Source of the DNA: Obelidium mucronatum
Lineage: Eukaryota; Chytridiomycota; Chytridiomycetes; Chytridiales; Chytriomycetaceae
NCBI GenBank assembly: GCA_025765595.1
Contig: JAIVFH010000070.1
Span: 62,001 to 126,000 of the forward strand
Reading direction: 5' to 3'
Length of the DNA: 64,000 bases
Shown here piece after piece: positions 44,875-55,558 of this stretch. Within the stretch, counting starts at the first letter, position 1, and each line of letters starts with the position of its first letter. The position numbers and the translations under genes are program-made. The notes under the pieces are model-generated. The model made no database searches. It saw nothing but the letters and a program-made list of their open reading frames with translations, and was not told the origin of the DNA.

Positions 44875-46349
44875 TCATCGCTTTTTTGGTGGTGGCATGT
44901 CGTAATAACTTTCATATCTACTATCATGCCCACGATTGTCGTCATGATCGTCATCGTATCCCGGTCCATCGTAGAAGCTATCGTATCTGCTATCGTGTCG
45001 ACCCTTATCATTGTTGTGCTGTTGCTGTGGTTCATCATCATAGTAGCTGTCGTATCTACTATCGTGGCGATTATCATGCTGATACTGCTGCTGCTTGTTG
45101 TTGTGGTAGTCAATGTCGTCATAACCATCGTCAAACTCGGAATACGGTCGATTTCCACCAAACCCACCACCACCACCACCAGCTTTTTGCTTCATGTTGG
45201 GAGAGTTGAAGCCGCGTTTATCTCCCCGAGACTGACCGCCTTTCCCCTCCTTTTTCCGCATCCAAAAGACAACTCCCAACGCAATCACCAAAACAAGAAC
45301 CACGATTCCTCCAATAATAGCATAGAGAGTAGCTCCAGTGAACGGGGAGTTCCCGCCCGCTCCTCCTGAAGAATCTTTAGCTGATGCAACAGCAGAAGCG
45401 GACGCTACTGTCGAGTTGGAAGCAGCAAGCAAGCCGGCGGCTGCAACTTTGGCTGTAGCCGACGCGAAACTTGATGCGGCAGGTGCTTTGGTGGCAGATG
45501 CAGAAGCAGCAGAAGCAGCTGCTGGTGGCGCAGCTGGGGCATTGGCAGCCACATTTTTGGCAGCAGCAGCTGCGGCAGCAGCTGGAGCAGAGGCAGGGGC
45601 ATTTGCATTGGTAACAACAGCCACAAAATTCGCTGCATTCGATTGCGGGAAATTCGATAACCCCGGATTCCCTTGAAACGCACTATATTGATGGAAACAA
45701 CATCAAACGATTCAGTTAAGATAAACAATTATAAAAAAAAAACCTCTTAAAATTTAACAGTACATACAAAGTGCAAGGCAAATTGGCGTCACATACAACC
45801 GTACTTATATACCCAAAAAGATCTCCCGGAACAGCCCCAACAAACTGATTATTCTGAAGAAGCATGTATTTCATTTGCGTCAGTGCACCAAGAGATCCAG
45901 GTAACGCCCCCGTAAACCGATTCCCATCCAACGTCAATACTTGAAGTTGAGGTAGGTATCCAAATACGTCTGGCAAGTCACCATTCATTTCGCAACCAGA
46001 CATGAATCTAATTTTGATCGGTCATGTTTACTTGCAACAAAAAAAAAATGATACTTACATTCGCTGCAGAGAGGCTAGACCCGCTATACCTCCTGGGAAA
46101 GCACTACCCGACCAGATTAATCGTTGCGGGCAGTTCATATTCCTTATTTATTTTTTTTTTTTTCGATGAAGATGATCAAATAAGTGTTGGATGTGTCTGT
46201 TACCATTGAGATACTTACAAGGACCAAATGTTTCCCCAGTCGTCGCAACTCACGAGTCCGTGGCTGCTGCTGGGGTCGCAACAGTTGACCGGGTCAACAG
46301 GTACAACTCCGGCAAGAGCGTCCGCCAGAATTGAACAATCAGCACTCAT
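44875..46349 (-). CDS. LRR-mucin-type single-pass membrane protein 1
   Basis: Several exons. The N-terminus has a Cys-rich cap (MSADCSILADAL, then NCCDPSSSHGLVSCDDW) followed by two to three leucine-rich repeats (LQVLTLDGNRFTGALPGSLG, MKYMLLQNNQFVGAVPGDLF) of the plant/fungal L-x-x-N-x-F-x-G-x-x-P type. Then an Ala/Ser-rich stalk of about 100 residues, one transmembrane helix (LYAIIGGIVVLVLVIALGVV) and a basic stop (WMRKKEGK). The cytosolic tail holds repeats of RHDSRYDSYYD type. Architecture (ectodomain, Ala/Ser stalk, TM, tail) resembles a surface sensor. No classic signal peptide was found at the chosen ATG, so an upstream exon may be missing. Paralogous to 50904 and 52694. Confidence 0.75.
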
Positions 46350-46622
46350 TTGTGATTTATTGCTCCTTTTTTTTTGGTTGGCGTGCGTACTTTTTTTGAT
46401 GCTGTTAACAAGTTAACATTTTTGTGGAAATTGGGAAATTGCAAGATACAAGCCAGAAAGAAAAAGAAATAAAGAAACGTCGATATGTATTACACTTGGT
46501 TGATAAATATTTCTCTTATACATCTAAACTGATAAATAAAACTTTTTTCTTTTTACTTCAAATGTAAGTTTATTTTTGGCCGAAAAAGAAACAAAAGAAA
46601 TAAGGGAAGGTGGGGGGAGGAG

Positions 46623-49600
46623 TTAATTCTGTCCAGCCCAATTCGCAACAAAGTCAAAGTCCTTAAACTTGGCTTGATCGGAAGGTCTCAAAACCGTGTT
46701 CATTGGTGTCAAGACTGCTCGCTCACTTGTGAATTCTGCATCAAAGTTTGACACATCCTTTGGTGAACGCTATCAACAGAAAAAAAAATTAAAAGAAGGG
46801 TTATATTGATGGAAGCAGCAAACTAAAGACAAATCTTACAATCGTCGGCTTCCATGGCGGGGGTATCTTCTTCTCCATAAACAGTCCCCAACTGACTCCC
46901 GCGAAGTATGGATGTCCTTTAATTTCCTCAGCATCCAATCGACTACCACCGAGACGACTTCTGGGATCTCTTCCCAACAACTGCGGGAAGGAAAAAAAAA
47001 ACTTTTAGGAAGGGAAGGTACTGCGAATGAAAAACAAAAATGTTACCCCTTGAATCAATTCAATAGTAGGTCTTGGCAGACTTGCTGGGAACTCCAAATT
47101 AGTCGTGCGGATGGCGGTAGCGATTTCCTCGTCATCATCCCCCTCGTATGGATACTATGTGCAAAAAAAACAAAAGATCAATTGTACTTATATTCTGAAG
47201 GTGAGGAAGAAGGAAAAAAAAAAGTGAACTCAACTCTTCCCATAAGCATCACGAACATCAAGATACCTAAACTCCACCAGTCAACACTTCTACCATACTC
47301 CTTTCCAGCAAAAATCTCGGGCGCCATGTAGTTGGGGGTCCCAATAAATGTCTAAAAAAAAGAAAGAAAGAAAGTGGGAAGGGATTATTTAAAAATCATC
47401 GAGAGAGAGAAATAAAAAGTATCCTTACGTGAGTAAACTGTCCATATGGAATGTTCTCTTTACAGATTCCGTAGTCAGCAACCTTAATGTGACCGTCAGG
47501 ACACATGAGAATGTTCTCCAATTTCAAATCACTTGAAAACAACAAAAAGAGTTCAGTTTTTTCAACGCAGAGAGAGAAAAAAAAAGGGAAAGCGTCAAAC
47601 CGGAAGATGATGTTACTCTGATGGAAAAATTCCAAAGCCAAAAGAACCTCACAAGCATAAAACTTTGTTCTCGCTTGAGAAAAGCGAGCATTGGCGGCTT
47701 GAAACACTGACATCAAATCACCGCCACAAATATACTCCATTACAAAGTATAGGCGATTGTCGGATTGGAAGCAGGAATGCAAATTCACAAGGAATGGATG
47801 TTGCGCTTCGGACGCCTTTTGAAAGATTCGGAGTTCAAGCTTCGCGCTGACGATATCGTTTTGTTGGATAATGTTTTCTTTCTTCAGTGCCTTCATTGCG
47901 TAGAGGCGTTTTGTGGTTTTTTCTTCAACGAGCATAACCTGTTATATGTGTAGAATCCGCGTCAGTCTACAATAAATTTCGATCTGTCTTTCTTTTCACC
48001 TTTCCGAATGCACCTCTTCCCAATACAGACAAAAAGTCAAAGTCTTCCAACTTGACATTCTTGTGAATGGCAGCGGGAATAGCCATTTGGAGGTGCTGCT
48101 GCTGCTGCAGCTGTTGTTGTTGCTGCATTCTTTGTTGTTGCTGCTGCTGTTGGAATCGAAGCTGCTGTTGCTGCTGCTGTTGCTGTTGTTGGTACAGCTG
48201 TTGCTGCCTTTGCTGCTCCATAATCTGCTGTTCTTGCACTCGTCTTGCCTCTTCGATAAGACGCCGCCTCTCCTCTTCCACAGCCGCCGACCTCAATTGT
48301 CGCTCCTCTTCAGCACGCTTCTCGGCTTCAATTTGAGCATAGTACAATTGCTTTCGGTGCTCTTGATCGCGCCGAGTTTGTTCTTGTTGTTGCTGGTGCA
48401 AGAGAATTTGTTGCTCCAATTCAATTTCACGGAGTCTGAGGGCCTCGTCCTTGGCTCGACGTTCTGATTCAGCCGAGTGGCGAGATGCTTGCTGGGCTTG
48501 TTCAGCACGGAGTTGATTCATTCGGATTGCATTGTCTTGTTGTTGTTGAAGGAGGGCTTGTTGTTGTAATTGCAAGTACTCGTTGCCAGCACGGCGTTCG
48601 GCGTCTGACTTTTCCAAACGTTTTTGTTCTTCGACTTGTTCCAAGTGAAGTTGATTCAAACGGCCGGTCAAAAGGCGATCAATTTCAGCCACGGAATCTT
48701 TTTTAATAAAGTTTAGAAAAATAATTAAAAAAAAAAAAAATCAAGTCAAGGCAGAAAACAAACCTTCCTCTGCGAACAATTTATCCGCATCCACAGTTTT
48801 CTCAAGCGCCTTGGACGCCTCAACGTCACGTTGTCTTCTAGTAGCTTCTGCCATATCTGCTTCCATAATTTGCAACGCACGCTTCTTGTCTCTTTCATAT
48901 TGAAATGCCGCCAAAAGCTGGAGCGCCATGTCGGGATGCATACCGCAAAAGTTTGGAACCATTGCTTTGCATCCAACGTGGGAGCATTTTGAACACTCTG
49001 TACAAGCTTCGACGCGACTACCTGGTCCCATCATTACACCACAGTGCGCACACCACGAAGACAAGACAATCGTCTTTTGCTGGAATCTGTGGGGAATACG
49101 GAAACTAAAGAGCTGACCCGTGTTGAGATCTTGACCTGGCTTGGCCTGATATGCACAAGTACAAAGAGAAACATTAGAAAACTGGGAGATAAAATCACAT
49201 GAAAGAAACATACATTTTGAATCTCTTGTGGAGTGATACATTTGGTGAGGAGGTTGTCGAAACATTGAGAGTGACAGACGTAGTTACACTGTTGACACTG
49301 GTACCAATCTGTTCCTGCACCAGAAAAATCGTCGCAAACAGCACATTGGAACAAAAGGGATTGGACAGCATAAAACTTGTGGCCATTCTTGGGGAACGCT
49401 TTTCGAATCACTTGGCGACGCATACCTTGCTTCATCATTGTTTTGCTGGCTGCCGTTCCAACTGAAGGGGGATGACGTTAATATGACTTGTGGCGGTAGT
49501 GAAAGGAAAAAAAAAATGCAAAGGAAAAAACAACCACGCCTTAGGCGTAGAAAGCAACAAACCAAAGCCTGCACGAATCAAAACATGCCCAGCAGGTTCC

Positions 49601-50785
49601 AAGTCCAACCAAACATCTTCCATATCATTCACATTCAGCGTGGGTGCCTTGTTGGGGTGCTTTGCCCTCAAATCATCTTCCAAGTCCGACAATTTGAACC
49701 AAACAAGTCCAAGCAATTTACCCCCAGGATGACTGTACACACAAATTTCCATTTCCTGAGCATCACTCACGCCACCTTCGTAGATTTCATCCCATCGAGT
49801 GGCACTGTGATGCGAAGTGTACTTGACATCACCATCGATAGAAATGGTGGCATATAGTTCATTCTGATAGGCATCTCGAGCCATCAAGTTGGAAGCAGAA
49901 ATCAAATTCACTTTGACGTTTCCAAAGCACTTGCGGCGGTTTTCAGCAGCTGTTGCAGCAGCAGCAGCAGCGGCGGCATCGGTACCAGCAGCCGGCCCAA
50001 CGTACAACTGTCCGTAACGGCGATGCGACATTTCCAACACGGTGATTTTGTCACCACTTTCAGTCGCTTTTCGCTTCAAGTCGTGAACGATGGATGGATC
50101 CGAAGCTGAATTCATGCGAGTCATTGCGTGGAGGAGGTTGTCGATTCCAGTCTTTACTTTTTGCTCTTTATCGAGTTTGTAGATGACTTCTTGGAGTCTG
50201 TAGTTTACTTTTGTGCTAGTGATTGTGCTTCCGTATCGTCTCAAATCTGATGAAATGGTTATAGCATGTAAGCAGGTGATAAATAGGATCGCCCGAATGA
50301 TTGAAAGAGAGAATTTACCGAATGCAGTTTGAGAAGCGCCTCTCAGGTCTTGGGACGACGACTTGCGGATTGCAATGTGGGGAACGCCCAGCGAGCCGCT
50401 TGATCCGGCGGACGAAGGGGGAGCAATGGAGCTCGTTCTCGGACGCACTGCGCTGTACTGGTTCGAACTGACGAGTGTGCAAGAGTGAGAGAGAGTGAGA
50501 GTGTGAGTGCTGGATGGGTGCATGATCGCGGCAACCAACCTCTGCTGCTGCTGCTGCTGCAGCAGCATGCCCTCCAGGTACTCGATGCGCTGTCTGCTCT
50601 CGCGCATGCTGGCCTCGCACTGGGCGCGCGCAGTGGCATCGCTCAGCTTGGCGTACATGGACGCAGCGCCCGCGAGCAGCTTGCGCTCCTTGTCGAGCTT
50701 GGCGGCGATCTCGGCGCTCTGCGACGACAGCTGCGGGCGTGGCGAGTCAGGAGCGTCGTCGTGTTTCACATTGGAGTCTTACCAT
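46623..50785 (-). CDS. PKC1: Fungal Pkc1-type protein kinase C
   Basis: Master kinase of the fungal cell-wall-integrity pathway, activated by Rho1. Starts with ATG directly before a GTAAGA donor (50785-50783), then exons encode HR1 Rho-binding coiled coils ([40 protein letters not shown]), a C2 domain ([20 protein letters not shown]), two C1-type zinc domains ([20 protein letters not shown]...; [20 protein letters not shown]...), a long Q/E/R-rich coiled coil, and the kinase: [17 protein letters not shown], catalytic loop before [22 protein letters not shown] (DYG instead of DFG, normal for Pkc1), activation loop [12 protein letters not shown] and hydrophobic motif FKDFDFV. All key residues seem present. 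The insert between C1 and kinase is unusually Q-rich. It lies between LRR membrane genes. Confidence 0.92.
49536..49548. repeat. Isolated GC palindrome in a Pkc1 intron
   Basis: ACGCCTTAGGCGT, a perfect 13-base palindrome around a single T, in the intron between the C2 and C1 exons. Related in form to the CCGCC-TNC-GGCGG family. Confidence 0.5.
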
Positions 50786-50903
50786 TTCTCTGCTCTTATT
50801 TTTGATTGAAACGGTTTCAACACCACTTTAATTCAACAAACAACAACAGAGAAAAGTTTCATAGATCCAGCTATATCATGTACAATCAAAACCCAAACTT
50901 CTT

Positions 50904-52547
50904 TTAAAAGTTTCGCTCCTGTCTTCTCTCACGGCTCTTTTCACGTGGACCACTCTTTTCACGAGGAGGTCCAGTTCTTTCACTTCTTTCACTTCTTTCG
51001 CTTCTTTCGCTTCTTTCACTTCTTTCACTTCTTTCATTTCTTTCACTTCTTTCACTTCTTTCACTTCTTTCATTTCTTTCATTTCTTTCACGGGACTTGC
51101 TTCGTCCACTTCTTCCACCTCCAGGGCGCTGTTCGTCTTCTCCTGAATTACGTTGTTGTTGTTGTTGTTGCTGTGGCTGCGACTGCTTTTGTTGAACATG
51201 TGGAATTCCATTCTTTGGCCCTTCTCCATTCAAGGTTCTCTTTCTCTGCATTTCATAGAGATCCAAATCAGCATTATACGACGACTTTGGTGAACTTTTG
51301 GGAGGATAAGAGGGAGAGCCTTTTGTTGTTGGGGAGACTGGAGCCACTGAGGATGGTTGTGATGGAGGGAGATAAAATCCATCAGCCGACTTGTCTAGCA
51401 TTTGATGTGCGTGCTGCTTCCTCTTGCGCATCCACAAAAAGACTGCCACCGCTGCCAGAATAAGCAACAGCAATGCTCCTCCAGCGATCCCAGCAATCAT
51501 TCCAATGTTTGGCGAGGAAGAAGTGTCCAAGGCATCGGAGTTTTCGGATGTGGCCTTGCCTGCTGCTGTTTGTGTTGATGACGCTTTTTGGCTGGTTTTT
51601 ACCGTGGTTCTGACAGCACCGTTTGAAGGAGCCGCTGTGGCACCGCCGCCAGCGGTAGCAGGACCAGCCTCTGAAGCGGCACTCGTTGCTGCCTGGTTGT
51701 CGGTGGGCGGTGCGGGTGCGTCCGATGTAGCTGGGGCTGGAGCATCAATCACAACTACAGGGGGCGGGGGCAGACTGATCCAGGTGGTGGGGCAGCCAGT
51801 GACTTGGGCACCCAGGGTAATCTTTGAGTTCGGCGACGCGCCAGTGAGGCAGTTTCCTGTGATGATAAATTGAGTCAGCAGTGATGATGAGGTGTCAATG
51901 CTATCAAAAGACGCTCCTCACCTTGGAATTCAGCCTGCTGAATGACACCCCATCCTGACAATCCCCCTGGTAACTCTCCAATAAACTGGTTTCCCTGGAT
52001 GTGTTATGAACACATTTGTCAGCCAGCCTCATTGGATTAAAATCTAATAATGTCGTAATTAATTGAACACTCACCTGTGCATGGAAAAATTGCATGTTCG
52101 TGAGACCAGCGAAAGAAGAAGGAATAGGTCCTTGCAACTTGTTTCCTTGAAGATGCCTGAATAGCAAAAGAAGGAGTGAGTTAAATGGGTAATGTGGCGC
52201 TTTTTTTTTTTTGATCGCTCACATTTCATAGAGGGAGGTCATGCCACCAAAAGTGTCTGGCAATGGGCCCGTCAGTTCGCAATCGTCAAACAGCAGAACA
52301 CCGAGGGCAGTTAGCTTCTCTAGACCCTGGGGAAAGGTTTTGCCAAACCACGACTGGCTCTTGTTGCATCCGCCCGATCTAAAAAGCAGGGAAGTTAATT
52401 GAGTGAATGGACCAGGACAATAGGGACTTACACCTGGCCGATCCGGCCGCTAGCGTCACAGGTAGCAATGCCGTTTCCACAGCAGTTCCCTGGAAGGGAC
52501 ATACCCAATGCAGCCCCGAGAATAGCACAGTCGGATGCGGTGGACAT
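50904..52547 (-). CDS. LRR-mucin-type single-pass membrane protein 2
   Basis: Same plan as the gene at 44875. N-terminal cap MSTASDCAILGAALGMSLPG with NCC; LRR units (LTALGVLLFDDCELTGPLPD, HLQGNKLQGPIPSSFAGLTN, GNQFIGELPGGLSG) split by introns at repeat borders; a Pro/Ala/Thr-rich stalk; a TM helix (IGMIAGIAGGALLLLILAAV, then FLWMRKRKQ); and a cytosolic tail with polyQ and a long run of Ser/Asn-Glu-Arg triplets (50975-51092) ending in RERRQERNF. The basic-acidic triplets may form a charged helix. No kinase domain. Function is inferred only from architecture. Confidence 0.78.
50965..51095 (-). repeat. 9-base tandem repeat coding for (S/N)ER triplets
   Basis: AGTGAAAGA-type units repeated about thirteen times in the tail of LRR protein 2, with AAT variants giving Asn. 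Reading frame is preserved throughout. Confidence 0.9.
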
Positions 52548-52693
52548 GATTTCGACAAAGAAAAATCAAGCATACAAAAAAATTGTTGGAGATGTCATTG
52601 CTTGGTTCCAAAATCTCCATCAGACACCCGGAATCAATTCGGACTGAACTTCTTTTCTACAAGAGTTTTATTACTTTTATTTTCTAGAGAACG

Positions 52694-55235
52694 TTACTTT
52701 TTCCCGACACGGCTCTGGCTGTCGCCTACTTTTCGGCTGCCCCCTCCGGATCGAGTACTTCCACCCTTTCTATCATCGTCATCACTATCTCCACGACGCC
52801 GACTACGCGATGCGACTTCTTTCAACTGTGAGCTTCCATTTTTACCAGAACCAGCTGGCTTTCCATTTCCACCACCACTGCGGGATCCACTCGAGTCCTT
52901 TCTTCCCACACTGCCACTTTTCTTGCTGATTCGACTGACATCAGATTCATCAGCACTGCTTGATAGCGATTCATCACCACTGTCTTTTGATGCTTGGCGC
53001 CTTGATGATGATGAAGGTTTGCGTTCATAATCACTAGCACCGGCTCCCCCACGTCGCGGAGGCGGGGCGAGAGACTGTGTTCTCTCTCTTCGTGTGCTGG
53101 TAGGCGCAGCAGTTCGAGCCGTTGGACTTCGCCCATTTCCGCTTTTGCTCTCCTGATTGCGAGGACGACGGCTCTGACCTTCATCATTCGAAGAGCTATC
53201 ATCGGAAGCGACAGCAGCAGAACGGGATGATGAGTTCTTTGTGGACACCCGCCCAACCACACTATTTCGATTTGTATTCACAGCGAGTCTTGTTTGGCTT
53301 TCGCTTCTTCCTTTTCCAGTTCGTGATTGACTTTGACTGCGGCCTCCTTTCGATCGTGTTTGGCTATCGTTTCGGCCGCCTGTTCTTGATTTCAATGCGG
53401 ATTCCTGGGGTGCGTCGTCTCGCCGTCTTTCGTCTTCTGAGGACGAATGAAACGATACGGGTCGGGTTCTTGATGTCGGGCTTGTGACTTTGGCGGAACG
53501 ACTCCCGGTGTCTGTCCTCCTTCCCGCACTGCTGCCGCCGCCACCACCGCTGCGATCGTCGAGTCGACTCCCGGATCCAACTTTCGAGTCTTCCGAATTC
53601 TTTCTACCCACTGCTCGTTTTGAATAGTCGCCGCCACCGCTTCCAGCACCGGTGCCTTTACGTTGGTATCCATCTTTGGAGGAGTTAGCTCGCCCTCCAC
53701 CTCCACCTCCTCCTCTCCCTGCACCAAGAGAAGTTCGACGAAAATCGCGATCATCTGAAGTCCGTGGGTACTCATCGACTTCATCTTCTTCATCCATTGA
53801 AAAGCGATGATCGTCTTTTTGTCCAGCCCCGCGTTGCTGCTGCCGCTGACTTCTCAGGTCCTTGCCACCACCAGCTTTACTCTTACCGCCGCCGCCGCTA
53901 CCACCACGGCCGCCACCACGACCATCGAAACCGCCTCCATCAGAAAAATCGCTTTCACGCATCCCTCTTGATCCGCGACGGCCGCCGCCGCCACCACCAC
54001 CGATACTTTCTTCTTCATCGCGATAATAATGCCCTTTCGCATCACCATCATCGTCATCACCGCCGCCTCTTCCTCCGCTGCTCCCACTCCATCGTCGGCT
54101 GTTGTAAGAACTGTCCCATTGGCTTTGTACGTCCTTGAGTCCAATCGCAGTTGTACCACCGCCCCCGCTGCCGCCGCCGCCGCCGGCACGTTGTAATTGT
54201 TGCTGTTGGAGTTCTAGACGGGCTTCCTTTCTCCGCTGGTAACAAAAGAAACAGCAGGATCCAAGACAGAGGACGAGGAGCGATGCGAGGCCGATTAGAA
54301 TGTAGAGGACCGTGTTGTCTGATTTGGAGGCGTCTCGGCGAGAGAGTTGTAGGTGGAGGAGGAGGAGGGGGGAGGCGGTTGTGGCGGCGGCGGTGGTGGT
54401 GGTGGTGGTAAGGGTGACGTGTACATTGTTGGTAGGGTTTGAGGTTGGGATTGTGGCGTTGAAGTTGGTTCCTTCAAGAGAGCTGTTACCGGAAAAAGAG
54501 AGAGACGGTTTTTAGTTTATGATAGATACAAGGAAGCAGGGGACAGGACAGGGGGAGGGGGGAGAGGGGAGGCTTATATTTTACATTATGCATGGAGCGT
54601 CTGGCAAACAGGCAAGTGTCGAAGAAACATATTCTGAAAGCAGTGGTGGAAACTCGCCAGTTAAATCAACGTTTTCTGCAAGCGATAAAGATCGCAACGC
54701 TGTAAGAGCATTGAATGATGGCGGAAGTGGGCCTTGGAAATAGTTTGCTTTAAGATTGAGAGTTTCGAGAAGCGGTAATGAGCTCCAGATATCGGGAATA
54801 GGTCCTTTCAAGTGACAGTCTTGAAGATGGCTTCGAAAAAAAAAAAAAAAAAGGAGAGAGTGAGCCTTATTTCAAATTGGTGGCGAACAAGAGGTTGGCA
54901 AGCAGGGTCCACTTACAAGTGACGCAGCTCTGATAGAAATTGGATATCGATAGGAAAAAAAGAGGAAGAGGAGGCGGTCCATAGTTGGGAAGAAGGGCCT
55001 GAGCAGGAGAGGTCTCTGTGTGGTGTATATACAAGCAGAACAAAAAACTTGAGATCAACAAAGCTGCAACCGGAAAAAACAAAAAAGGAGCAATGCCCAA
55101 TTCCAAGACATACAAGGCTGTGATCCGTCCGTTAGGGTCACACACTATTCTCCCTGGATATAAATTCACTGAGCAGCAGTGGTTTGCGTCAAGACCAGCC
55201 GTTGGCAGGACTCCCACCAGAGCTGCACAGGTCAT
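52694..55235 (-). CDS. LRR-mucin-type single-pass membrane protein 3
   Basis: Third paralogue. N-terminal cap MTCAALVGVLPTAGLDANHC with CC and VCDPNGRITAL, LRR units (HLKGPIPDIWSSLPLLETLN, LKANYFQGPLPPSFNALTAL, LAENVDLTGEFPPLLSEYVS), a Thr-rich stalk, a TM helix (VLYILIGLASLLVLCLGSCC followed by FFCYQRRK) and a very long cytosolic tail rich in Gly, Ser, Arg and Asp with many RS/SR dipeptides. The tail is encoded by one large exon (52694 to about 54480). The start is uncertain: a signal peptide is not evident and a further upstream exon is possible. It is head-to-tail with LRR protein 2, with 147 bp between them. Confidence 0.75.
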
Positions 55236-55558
55236 TCAAATTGGACTGATAAAAAAAATTTCTTGAAGCTCAAAACAGACAACCAACCAAAAAGACACTC
55301 TTGATAAAGTGTCCATCGTTGCAGAAATAGTACTATCGTCAAAAAGAAAAAAAAGTAACTTGAAGGTTGAGGATTTCAATCAAAAGCCTTTCTTTTCATT
55401 TGGTTTTGTCTTTTTTTGCAAATATGAATAAATCGTGTTAATGCTAGCTTATCTTGAATTTATTTATTCTTTGTTTTTCAGTTATTTATTTATTGATATT
55501 TGTTTTATTATTCCATCTTATTGAGTTTATTATTTACTAAAATATTTTCCACTCAACG
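55236..55558. promoter_or_regulatory. Divergent spacer between LRR protein 3 and the membrane protein at 55559
   Basis: 323 bases, strongly AT-rich with TTATTTATT motifs at about 55455-55540. No gene. Confidence 0.5.

Noticed and set aside
44790..45369. Plus-strand His/Val/Ile-rich frames
   Set aside because: Antisense of the RHDSRYDSYYD repeats of LRR protein 1.
48063..48467. Plus-strand Leu- and Cys-rich frames
   Set aside because: Antisense of the glutamine-rich coiled coil of Pkc1; repeat-driven.
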